Below, piece by piece: positions 47,748 through 56,300 of a DNA stretch of 64,000 bases; the first letter of the stretch is position 1; the number at the start of each line of letters is the position of its first letter. The DNA is taken from contig JAFKEQ010000003.1 in the NCBI GenBank assembly GCA_017308575.1, forward strand, positions 1,240,001 through 1,304,000. Reading direction: 5' to 3'. A program made the position numbers and the translations under genes. The notes beneath the pieces are model-generated. The model was given only the letters and a program-made list of their open reading frames with translations, did no database searches and was not told the origin of the DNA. The DNA is from Afipia sp. (GTDB lineage: Bacteria > Pseudomonadota > Alphaproteobacteria > Rhizobiales > Xanthobacteraceae).

Positions 47748-48502
47748 CAGGTCACCTCCGTCGCCACAGGCGTCGATTTCTTGCGGCGGATCAGCCACCA
47801 CACGCCCGCGAGATCCATGATCCCGATCCAAAGCCGGTCGAAGAAGCCGTAATTCGACACGCCCGAATGGCGCGGCCGGTCGATCACATCGACATAGGCG
47901 ATGTCGAAGCCTTCACGCCGCACCAGCGCGGGCAGAAAGCGATGCAGGCCGTCGAAATACGGCAGCGACAGGAATACGTCGCGGCGGAATCCCTTGAGGC
48001 CGCAGCCGGTGTCGCGTGTGCCGTCGCGAAGGATCAGATTGCGCACGCCGTTCGCGGTGCGCGACTGGAATTTCTTGAAGCCGGTATCCTTGCGGCCGAC
48101 GCGCTGCCCCGCCGCAAGGCCGATCCGGCCGTTGCCCTTCTCGATCGCTTCGATCAAGTTCGGCAGAAATGCCGGATTGTTCTGGCCGTCGCCGTCGAGC
48201 GTCGCGACGATCTGGCCGCGCGCGAAACGAACACCGGTGCGCACCGCCGCAGATTGTCCGCTTGAGGCCGCGTGGCGGATCTGGCGCAGATTCTTGCGCA
48301 CGCGCATCTCGGCGGCGAGCCGCTCGCCGGTCGCGTCGGTCGAACCGTCGTTGACGTAGATGATCTCATAGGCCCAGCGGCCGTCGAGCGCCGCCGCGAT
48401 CTCGGCGATCAGCGGGGCGACATTGTCCTGCTCGTTGCGGACAGGAACCACAATCGACACGTCAGGGATCGGCTGGCCGGAATGGGAGGATTGATCGCTC
48501 AT
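47747..48502 (-). CDS. Family 2 glycosyltransferase, polyprenyl-phosphate-sugar synthase-like
   Basis: A 251-residue GT-A enzyme resembling dolichol-phosphate mannosyltransferase. PDVSIVVPVRNEQDNV opens the domain, NDGSTDATGERL is the nucleotide-binding part, and the metal-binding DGDGQ is at 103-107. CGLKGFRRDVFLSLPYFDGL is typical of the DPM/ArnC group. It probably transfers a sugar from a nucleotide sugar to a polyprenyl phosphate. It sits between the PAP2 and LAB_N genes. The ATG at 48502 (MSDQSSHSGQ) is the natural start. The sugar (galacturonic acid, mannose or an aminosugar) cannot be read from the sequence. Confidence 0.9.
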   Translation of the reverse strand: MSDQSSHSGQPIPDVSIVVPVRNEQDNVAPLIAEIAAALDGRWAYEIIYVNDGSTDATGERLAAEMRVRKNLRQIRHAASSGQSAAVRTGVRFARGQIVATLDGDGQNNPAFLPNLIEAIEKGNGRIGLAAGQRVGRKDTGFKKFQSRTANGVRNLILRDGTRDTGCGLKGFRRDVFLSLPYFDGLHRFLPALVRREGFDIAYVDVIDRPRHSGVSNYGFFDRLWIGIMDLAGVWWLIRRKKSTPVATEVT

Positions 48503-48551
48503 GTCCTGATGGGTCCGCAGACACGGTAACCCCGTGCCGGGCGACCGCTTC

Positions 48552-49397
48552 TTATGGTGCGAAGGCCTCGCGGGCAACCCTTTTCAGACCAGCCCATGAC
48601 GGGCCTGAAAGCGGCTCAATCGTGCCGTCGGAGCGGATGGAAAAGCCCAGCCGTCGCGCCGCGAACCAGTAGCGCACGGCCATGGCGCCGATCACACCGG
48701 TCAATGCGCCCCCGACCACATCGCTGGGATGATGCGCCAACAGAACGACCCGGGTGATGCAGATCAGCACGGCATAGGTGAACATCACCGGCACGGCCTT
48801 GCGCCAGAGCGCCGACACCGCGAAGGCGAGCGCGAACGCCGTGGTCGCATGGCCGGACGGCAGGCTCTCAAAGGCCGCGTTTCCGGCGAAATGCGAGAAG
48901 TTGAAGGCATTGGGCTCGCCGCCGACAAATGGCCGGCTTCTGCCGATGATGTATTTGAGGACTTCGCTGGTGAGAACGGCCACCAGCACGGCGAGAAACA
49001 CGTACTGCAAGCGTAACCCGAGCGCAGTCAGGTTCGCGCGCGACACACCCGTCAGCCGCGGCAGGATCAAGAGAACAAGAATGAGAACGATCGCCAGCGT
49101 CCACAGCACGTATTCGGATTTGGCGAGATCGGTGAAGTGCCGGAGCGGCCAGAGGCTCAGCGTGCCGCGCGCAGGCATTCGCGTGATAACGGCGACATCC
49201 ACGGCGAACATCAGGACGCCGATGACAATGGCCGCCAGCACCGAAAGACCCAGCCATCGCCGCGCCATTGCCCGGCGTGCCTCGGCACGCCGCGAATGCG
49301 ACGGCGCGCGAACAAGCCGCGCCATCGCATGCCAGGCGATCGCGCCAACCTGCGCGATGTAGCCAGCTTGCGGAGCGCGGTCCGCGTTGATGGTCAT
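48552..49397 (-). CDS. PAP2-family membrane lipid phosphatase
   Basis: A 281-residue protein with about five or six membrane helices and the three acid-phosphatase motifs in order: KYIIGRSRP (148-156), PSGH (180-183) and RVVLLAHHPSD (216-226). PAP2 enzymes dephosphorylate lipid phosphates such as undecaprenyl pyrophosphate, phosphatidylglycerophosphate or lipid A (LpxE/LpxF). The start overlaps the stop of the upstream ArnT-like gene (TAATG at 49395-49399). In this glycosyltransferase context, removal of a lipid A phosphate or recycling of the polyprenyl carrier are the likeliest roles. Confidence 0.9.
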   Translation of the reverse strand: MTINADRAPQAGYIAQVGAIAWHAMARLVRAPSHSRRAEARRAMARRWLGLSVLAAIVIGVLMFAVDVAVITRMPARGTLSLWPLRHFTDLAKSEYVLWTLAIVLILVLLILPRLTGVSRANLTALGLRLQYVFLAVLVAVLTSEVLKYIIGRSRPFVGGEPNAFNFSHFAGNAAFESLPSGHATTAFALAFAVSALWRKAVPVMFTYAVLICITRVVLLAHHPSDVVGGALTGVIGAMAVRYWFAARRLGFSIRSDGTIEPLSGPSWAGLKRVAREAFAP

Positions 49398-51142
49398 TAT
49401 TCCGTGCCTTCCGACCGGAAGATGGCGACCGAGATGGCCCTGCCCTGCGAGAAATTATAGCCGTCAATCCGCGCGCCGGCGTTGTAGCGCAGGCCGATGG
49501 CTTCGGCGCGCTGCGCGAAGGCGCGCTCCTCGCGCCACTCCACAAGGGCGAAGCGGCAGCTTCCCTGCAGCAGGAAGTCGGCGGCGCCGGACCCGTTGGT
49601 CAGCAGCGTCTGCGTGCCCACCATGAACACCAGACTTGGCTCCTGGAATCCCGCGGCAGCGGCCTGCGGTCCGATACATTCCACGCTGCGTAGCGCGCGC
49701 GCGATCTGCACGCTCGGAAACAGCGGCGCGAGCGACGGAACGATCACTCCGTACACGCATGCGGCGGTGAACCACGACGCGCCGACGGCATTGAGCAGCG
49801 ATCGTTCGGCGCGGTGATCGTCGTACATCCACCACGCGAAAAGCCCGAGGATCAGCGCACCGGCCGCGAACGGCCAAGCCAGAAACTCCGGTTGCCGCAG
49901 CAGGGCGATGGCGCCAACCACACAGGCGACCGTGAGGATCAGCGGCAGCACGAACCACCACGCCGAACCGCGCACGATCCATGGGGTGCGCGACAGCACG
50001 CGGCGCTCAAGCGCGCCGATGATCAGGATCGCGATCGCCGGATACAGCGGCAGCACATAATGCGGCAGCTTGGTGATGACGATCTCGAACACGATCCATG
50101 CGGGCACCAGCCATGCCAGCAGGAATTGCGCGCCGGGTTCGCGCCGCGCGCGCCAGATCGCGGGCGCTGCCATTCCGGCCAGCGTCGCGCCGGGCCAGAA
50201 CGTCACCCAGAACAGAATGAAATACAGTCCTGGCGGCGCGCCATGGGATTCCTGCGCGCTGGCGACCTTGTTGAGCATGTCGCTGCCGAGCGAATCCGCG
50301 AAGAAGGTGTCGCCCGCTTTCAGGAAAATCGCGACGAACCACGGCAGCACCAGCACCAGAGTCCAGATCAGTCCCCAGACCGGGCGCAGCCGCCACAGCC
50401 AGGCGGCGGAGCGGTCCATGATCGCGAGCGCGATCACGGTCAGCGCCACGAACATCAGGATCAGCGGGCCTTTCAGCAGGATGCCCCATGCGATCGCCGT
50501 CCAGAACACGCCAGCCAGCAGCCACGATTGCGGCGCGTCGTCGCCGCGCTGCCACGACAGATAGGCGCGCGCCATCGCACCCATGACGGCGGTCGTCGCC
50601 AACAGCAGCATGGCGTCGGTCTTGGCAAGGCGCGCCTCGACCCCAAGCAGGATCGAACTGCACATCAGAAGACCGGCGAGAAACGCGCCGCGCCGCGTGA
50701 CGAAGGCGAGCGCCGTCCAGTAGGTCAGCAGCACCGCGCCGATCGCGCCGATCAGCGAGGGAATGCGATAAAGCCAGATGCGGACCTGCGCGCGCGGCAG
50801 GCCGAGCGCTGAGGCGGTATCCACAACGACAGCCTGCGCCCAGTAAATGCCGACCGGCTTCTTGTAACGAACCTCGTCCTGAAAACGGATGTCGATGAAG
50901 TCGTTGCTCTCCACCATCTGCTTGGTGGCCTGCGCGAAGCGTGCCTCGTCGCGGTCGACCGGCGGAATGTTGAAAAACCCGGGCAGGAAGAACAGCAGCC
51001 CCGCCAGAACCAGCAGCGCGACGGCGCGCGTATGGCTGCGCATGGCGAAATCGACCACGCGCACCAGTCCGCTGCCGGGGTTTTTCGGTTCCACCGGCTC
51101 GCGCGGCGCGCCAAATCTGGGCCTTGGGTAGATATCGTCCAT
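49397..51142 (-). CDS. ArnT/PMT-like membrane glycosyltransferase (GT83/GT39 type)
   Basis: A 581-residue GT-C enzyme with about eleven or twelve membrane helices. The first periplasmic loop has the DE motif (PPVDRDEARFAQATKQM) and KKPVGIYW, as in ArnT and the rhizobial Rgt enzymes, which move sugars from polyprenyl phosphate to lipid A or core. The C-terminal 100 or so residues form a soluble periplasmic domain. It is first in a four-gene minus-strand cassette with a PAP2 phosphatase, a polyprenyl-phosphate sugar synthase and a LAB_N protein, which together could make, deliver and attach a sugar. The acceptor is inferred. Confidence 0.9.
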   Translation of the reverse strand: MDDIYPRPRFGAPREPVEPKNPGSGLVRVVDFAMRSHTRAVALLVLAGLLFFLPGFFNIPPVDRDEARFAQATKQMVESNDFIDIRFQDEVRYKKPVGIYWAQAVVVDTASALGLPRAQVRIWLYRIPSLIGAIGAVLLTYWTALAFVTRRGAFLAGLLMCSSILLGVEARLAKTDAMLLLATTAVMGAMARAYLSWQRGDDAPQSWLLAGVFWTAIAWGILLKGPLILMFVALTVIALAIMDRSAAWLWRLRPVWGLIWTLVLVLPWFVAIFLKAGDTFFADSLGSDMLNKVASAQESHGAPPGLYFILFWVTFWPGATLAGMAAPAIWRARREPGAQFLLAWLVPAWIVFEIVITKLPHYVLPLYPAIAILIIGALERRVLSRTPWIVRGSAWWFVLPLILTVACVVGAIALLRQPEFLAWPFAAGALILGLFAWWMYDDHRAERSLLNAVGASWFTAACVYGVIVPSLAPLFPSVQIARALRSVECIGPQAAAAGFQEPSLVFMVGTQTLLTNGSGAADFLLQGSCRFALVEWREERAFAQRAEAIGLRYNAGARIDGYNFSQGRAISVAIFRSEGTE

Positions 51143-51192
51143 CGGTTTCGCATACGCGGAAACCGCCTTCGCGACAACAGCTTGGACTGGTT

Positions 51193-53397
51193 CTACTGAA
51201 TTCTCACGACAACTGTGTCCGCCGCGCCAGTCGAATCCATCACCGTAAGGCGGGCGAAGCCCGGCCCCGGCGGTTCGATCAGCTTCTGGCGGCGGCTGTC
51301 GATGGTCCCGACCGCGATGCCGTTAACCATCATGGTCAGCGGCATCACCCCGCCCGCCACCTTGACCGGCATCGCGGCCTGGCTCTCACCGCTGCCGGAC
51401 GTGTCGATCCGCGAGCCGTTCAGCGGGAACTGGATGCGCAGCGTCTGCTCGCTGCCGGTGCGGACGAAATCCCCCGCGGGCCGGAAGCGCCGCAGCGGCA
51501 GCGGCAGCTTGGCGTTGCTCGCCATCAACGTGCCCTTGGGGGCTCTTGCCAGCGGCGCGGGAAGTTTTCCGGTTCGGGCGAAGGCATCGAACAGGATCGG
51601 TGCGGCCGCGGTTCGGCCGGTCAGGCCCGGCACCGGCGCGCCGTCCGGGCGGCCGACCCAGACCCCGATGGTCATGCGGCCGTCGAAGCCGACCGACCAT
51701 GCGTCGCGGTAGCCGTAGCTGGTGCCGGTCTTGAAGGCGAGCCGGTTATGCGGCGCGTTATCCGGCGGCGGCGTGCCCATCAGCACATTGCCGACCAGCC
51801 ATGCGGCGGACGGATCGAGCAGACGGCGGGTCTCGGGCTCGGCCTTGTCGCCAGCGCGCACGATTTCCCGTAACGGGACAGTCTCGCCCTGCCGTGGAAA
51901 ACCGGCATAGAGCCGCACCAGATCGCTGAGGGTGACGCCGACGCCGCCGAGACCCATGGCAAGGCCCGGTGTTTCATCCTTGGGCAGGATGAGATTTCCA
52001 CCGGCCTGCTTGATGCGCGCGGTGAGCCGGCTGGACCCGATGCGGTCGAGCAAGGCGACCGCCGGCACGTTCAGCGACATCTGCAGCGCCTTGCGCACGG
52101 TGACCGTGCCCTGAAAGGTCATGTCGAAATTTTCCGGCGCGTAGGAGCCGTAGCGGACCGGCCGGTCGTCGATCAGGCTTTCGGGATGAACGAAGCCGTC
52201 CTCGAAGGCGAGGCCGTAGATGAACGGCTTGAGCGTCGAACCCGGAGAACGCACCGCGCGGGTCATATCCACCTGCCCCGCACGCCGCGTGTCGAAATAG
52301 TCCGACGAGCCGACATGGGCGAGCACGTCGCCGCTCTCGTTGTCGATGGCGAGAATGCCGACCGACACGTCCGGCCCGAGCGCCGGCGCGCGGTCCTTCG
52401 CCAACTGTTCCAGCGATTTCTGGATAGTGGACTCCAGCGTGAGCTGGATGCGCCGTTCGTCCTTCATGATCGCCAGCGACTGATCGGTGGAATGCGGCGC
52501 GAGCAGCGGCATCGGCTTGCGCAGGCGCGGCACCAGAACGGCTTTCGCCTGCACGGCATCTTCTGTCGAGACCTTGCCGTCGTCCACCATGCGCGCCAGC
52601 ACGCGATCCCGCGCGGCGCGCGCCACATCGGGATGGCGGTCGAGCCGCCGGGTTTCCGGCGACTGCGGCAGCGCGACCAACAGCGCGGATTCCGCAAGCG
52701 ACAGCCGCTTCGGCTCCTTGCCGAAATAGGCGAAGGACGCCGCGCGCACGCCTTCGAGGTTGCCGCCGAACGGCGCCAGCGTCAGATAGAGATCGAGGAT
52801 CTGGTCCTTGCTCAGTTTTCGCTCAAGCTGAATCGCGCGCACCATCTGCCGCAGTTTCGCGCTGACCGAACGCTCCTGCCGCGGCTCCATCAGCCGCGCG
52901 ACCTGCATGGTGATGGTCGAACCGCCCGAGACGATGTGCCCGCGCGTCACGAGTTGCAGCGCCGCACGGCCCATCGCCAGCGGATCGACGCCGATATGCG
53001 AGCGGAAACGGCGGTCTTCATAGTTCAGCAGTAGATTGAGATAGCCCGGATCGACGTCCTTTACCGTCGCGGGCAGCCGCCAGCGCCCGTCCGCCATCGC
53101 GAATGCGCGCAGCAGCTTGCCGTTGCGATCCACGATGGTGGTCGAAACCTGCTTCACCTGATCGAACGGCAATGGCGGGAGGGAGGCGATCCAGAAGGCG
53201 GCGGCGATGACACACAACGCGGCGGCAACAGCCGTCGCAACTGCAAATCGTCGAAGGATGCGATGCCTGCCATTTTCTCCGTCATTGCGAGCGAAGCGAA
53301 GCAATCCATTCGAGCCAACAACCCGAAAGAGTGGATTGCTTCGTCGCTGCGCTCCTCGCAATGACGGTGGAGAGCTATGGTCCGCGTCCCCGCTCAT
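51193..53397 (-). CDS. pbpC: Penicillin-binding protein 1C
   Basis: A 734-residue bifunctional peptidoglycan enzyme. The membrane anchor is at about 50-72. The glycosyltransferase domain has NYEDRRFRSHIGVDPLAMGRA with catalytic E127 and GGSTITMQVARLM. The transpeptidase has STLK (S387-K390) and a KTG segment in AFKTGTSYGYRDAW. A C-terminal BiPBP_C domain follows, marking PBP1C. The ATG at 53397 overlaps the alpha-2-macroglobulin stop as ATGA. Between it and the anchor, residues 11-40 are encoded by a palindromic repeat element, so the cytoplasmic tail appears partly repeat-derived. No in-frame ATG lies between the repeat and the anchor. Confidence 0.93.
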   Translation of the reverse strand: MSGDADHSSPPSLRGAQRRSNPLFRVVGSNGLLRFARNDGENGRHRILRRFAVATAVAAALCVIAAAFWIASLPPLPFDQVKQVSTTIVDRNGKLLRAFAMADGRWRLPATVKDVDPGYLNLLLNYEDRRFRSHIGVDPLAMGRAALQLVTRGHIVSGGSTITMQVARLMEPRQERSVSAKLRQMVRAIQLERKLSKDQILDLYLTLAPFGGNLEGVRAASFAYFGKEPKRLSLAESALLVALPQSPETRRLDRHPDVARAARDRVLARMVDDGKVSTEDAVQAKAVLVPRLRKPMPLLAPHSTDQSLAIMKDERRIQLTLESTIQKSLEQLAKDRAPALGPDVSVGILAIDNESGDVLAHVGSSDYFDTRRAGQVDMTRAVRSPGSTLKPFIYGLAFEDGFVHPESLIDDRPVRYGSYAPENFDMTFQGTVTVRKALQMSLNVPAVALLDRIGSSRLTARIKQAGGNLILPKDETPGLAMGLGGVGVTLSDLVRLYAGFPRQGETVPLREIVRAGDKAEPETRRLLDPSAAWLVGNVLMGTPPPDNAPHNRLAFKTGTSYGYRDAWSVGFDGRMTIGVWVGRPDGAPVPGLTGRTAAAPILFDAFARTGKLPAPLARAPKGTLMASNAKLPLPLRRFRPAGDFVRTGSEQTLRIQFPLNGSRIDTSGSGESQAAMPVKVAGGVMPLTMMVNGIAVGTIDSRRQKLIEPPGPGFARLTVMDSTGAADTVVVRIQ
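53279..53367. repeat. Palindromic repeat element, CGTCATTGCGAG family (copy 2), inside pbpC
   Basis: About 89 bases with near-complementary ends (CCGTCATTGCGAGCGAAGCG and CTCCTCGCAATGACGG) and an inner AGCAATCCATT/AGTGGATTGCTTC pair. Unlike the other copies, it lies within an open reading frame, coding for residues 11-40 of PbpC on the minus strand (GLLRFARNDG is its translation). Confidence 0.87.
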
Positions 53398-56300
53398 TTC
53401 GCCTTGGCCACTTCGACCGTTCCGGTGCCGGTGCGGCCGTAGCGCGAAGGATTGTACATGTCCTCGACATAGGCCTGTGGCAGCACGTATTTGCCCGGCG
53501 AGACCGCGCGCACGATGTAAGCGACGGTGAACACCGCCTTGTCATCGCTGGCGCGCTCAATGGATGCACTGAAACGGTCGTCGCGGAATTCGGTGTTCTC
53601 CGGGTCTTCGCCGTCCTCGATCCAGTCGAGCGTGCCGCTGTCGCCGGACGACACCAGCTTCGGATTGTCGATCTCAAGGCCCGCCGGAAGATAATCGGCC
53701 ACCATGATGTGACCGTATTCCGGTTTGGCCTCGGTGATCTTCAGCACGACCGCGAAGCGATCGTTCTGCTTCGCCTTCGACACATCGGCAGGCTTGCCGT
53801 CGAGGGTGAAGTAGTTACGCTCGATCTTGAAGCCGTTGGCAACGGCGGGCTCCGGCGTAATCGGTGCGCCGGTCACGGACACCACGGCCTGCACCGGCAC
53901 CTCGCCGGTATTGGTGATGGTGATCGGTTTGGCTGCCACATCGGTGCTGCGATAGTTACGATAGACGGCGTTCTTCGCGACCTCGCCGTTGATCGTCACC
54001 GCGAGGCTGCTCGCCTCCTTCGCCAGTGCCCGCGAGGCCAGCACCATCCAAGCATTCTCCTGCGTCGAGGTGTAAGGCGTGAGACCGCGCGCGGCTTCCA
54101 CCCGCTCGACTGCGAGGCTGATGGTCTGCTTCGGCGCGCTGCCTTCGCTGGCCAGCGACACCAGCGCCGCCGCATCGCGCAGTTGCGAGCCGTAGTCACT
54201 ACGGCCGAATTCGAGCGCCGGTTTCGGGGCGAGGCTGTTGACCGCCGCAGCATAGACGCGCTCGGCACGGGCGCGGTCACCGACCAGCGCCAGCGCCGCC
54301 GCAAGCTGTGCTTTCGCAATCGGCGTGGCGATGTTGTTCAGCTTGGTGTCCGCGAGATAGCGCAGGTCGCCGATCGGCGCGGTGCCGTTCTTCGCCAGCA
54401 CATAGAGGCCGTAGGCAAGATCGCGGCCGCCGTCCTTCTCCGGCTCGTCGGCGTTGACGACCGAGTTGCGGATACGGTCCAGCGCCGTCCTGAATAAAAT
54501 GTCCGGCACGGCGAAGCCCTTCTCGCGCGCCCGCGTCAGGAAATCGGTCACGTAAGCATCGAGCCAGGCATCGTCGCCGCCTGCCGACCAGAGGCCGAAC
54601 GAGCCGTTCGAGCCCTGACGCGCCAGCAGGCGATCGATCGCGTCCTTGATGCGCTGATCGACGGCAGCGTCCAGCGCCAGATGGTTCTCCGCTGCAAGGT
54701 CGTTGACATAGAGCAGCGGCATGGCGCGGCTGGTGATCTGCTCGGAGCAGCCGAACGGATACCGGTCCAGCGCCTTGAGAATGGTCGCGGCATCGAGCGC
54801 GGTGGACAGCCCCACGGAGAGCTGCACGCCGCCGGTGCCCTGCACCAGATCGGAGAACATATCCGAGGTCAGCGTCAGGCTCTCACCCTTGGCCAGCGTC
54901 CGGATCGAACGGCGCGCGAGGATCTGCGTCGCCGGTTTGACGTTGAGGTCATAGTGACGCGCCAGCGTCAGCCCGTTCGGCCCCTTGATATCGACATCGA
55001 GCACCGCCGCCCCCGCGCCGCCCGACGCATCGAGTGCCAGCGCGACAGTGCTGCGCTGCTTGGCAGCGAGGCGCATGGTGGTGGCCGGATTGCCGGTGAG
55101 TTTCACCGGACCCGTCGTCTTGACGCTGATGACATAGTCGCCCGCAGCGCCTTCGACGTTGTCGAGGTCCATGGTCATGGTGCCGCGATCGCCATTGAGC
55201 AGGAAGCGCGGCAGCGTTGCGGTGAGCACGACCGGATCGCGCACGGTGACGTCGGTATTGGCGCGGCCGACCTTGGTCGCGGTCCAGGCCACGGCCATCA
55301 CACGCGCGGTGCCCGCGAATTCCGGAATGTCGAATGTGACTTCCGCCGTACCGTTCGCCCCGACCGTGACGATGCCGGAATAAAGCGCCAGCGGCTTCTG
55401 CGTCGGAGGGCTGCCCTGCAGCTCCGCGCCTGCGCTGTCGCCGCCGGTGCGAATTTGTCCCCGCGTGCCCTGCATGCCGTCAATCAACTGCCCATAGAGA
55501 TCGCGGATTTCGGAGGTCATGCGGCGCTGGCCGAGATAATAGTCGTCCGGCGCGGGCGGCTTGTAGTTGGTCAGGTTGAGAATGCCGACGTCGACGGCGG
55601 CCACCACGATCTTGGCGTCCTCGCCGCGGTTCAATCCCTCGATCTTCACCGGCAGTTTGAGCGCCGTGCCCGGACGCACCAGCGCGGGCGGCGCGAGCGA
55701 GACCTTGAGCGTGCGTTCGCTCTTGTCGATGCCGAACCATTTCAGCCCGATGGCGCGGCCCGGCATGCGGCCCGCCGCGGTGTCGAGCGGACGGCGCAGC
55801 GTCGCGACCACATAAGCGCCGGTGCCCCAATCCTTGCCGATAGCGATATTGACCTTGGTCTGGCCTTCCTTGACGTCAGCGGATTGCGTGGTCAGCAGAC
55901 GGTCGCCCAGCACATTGATGGTGAGCTTGCCCGCCGTGCGCGCATTCACGGACACCACCATGGTATCGCCGGACTTGTATTCCGGCTTGTCGATGGAGGT
56001 CTCCAGCAGGTCCGGCGTGTCGGCGCTGCCGTCGGAATACCAGCCGACATCGAACTGCACCGAGGTGATCGGACCGTCATTGTCGGTGGACTTCACGTCG
56101 AGCCGGTAGCGGCCCGGCTGCGGCGCGACCTGAATGCGTGCGGGCTTGTCGGCGGCGACCGTGACATCGCCATCGGCCACGCGTTTGGTGGACTTCACCG
56201 GCTCGTATTCCCATGACGAGCCCTGCCGGTACCACTGATAGCGCGACTCAAGCTTGAGCAGTTCATAGCGCAGGCCGCTGCGCGCCAGCGACTTGCCGTC

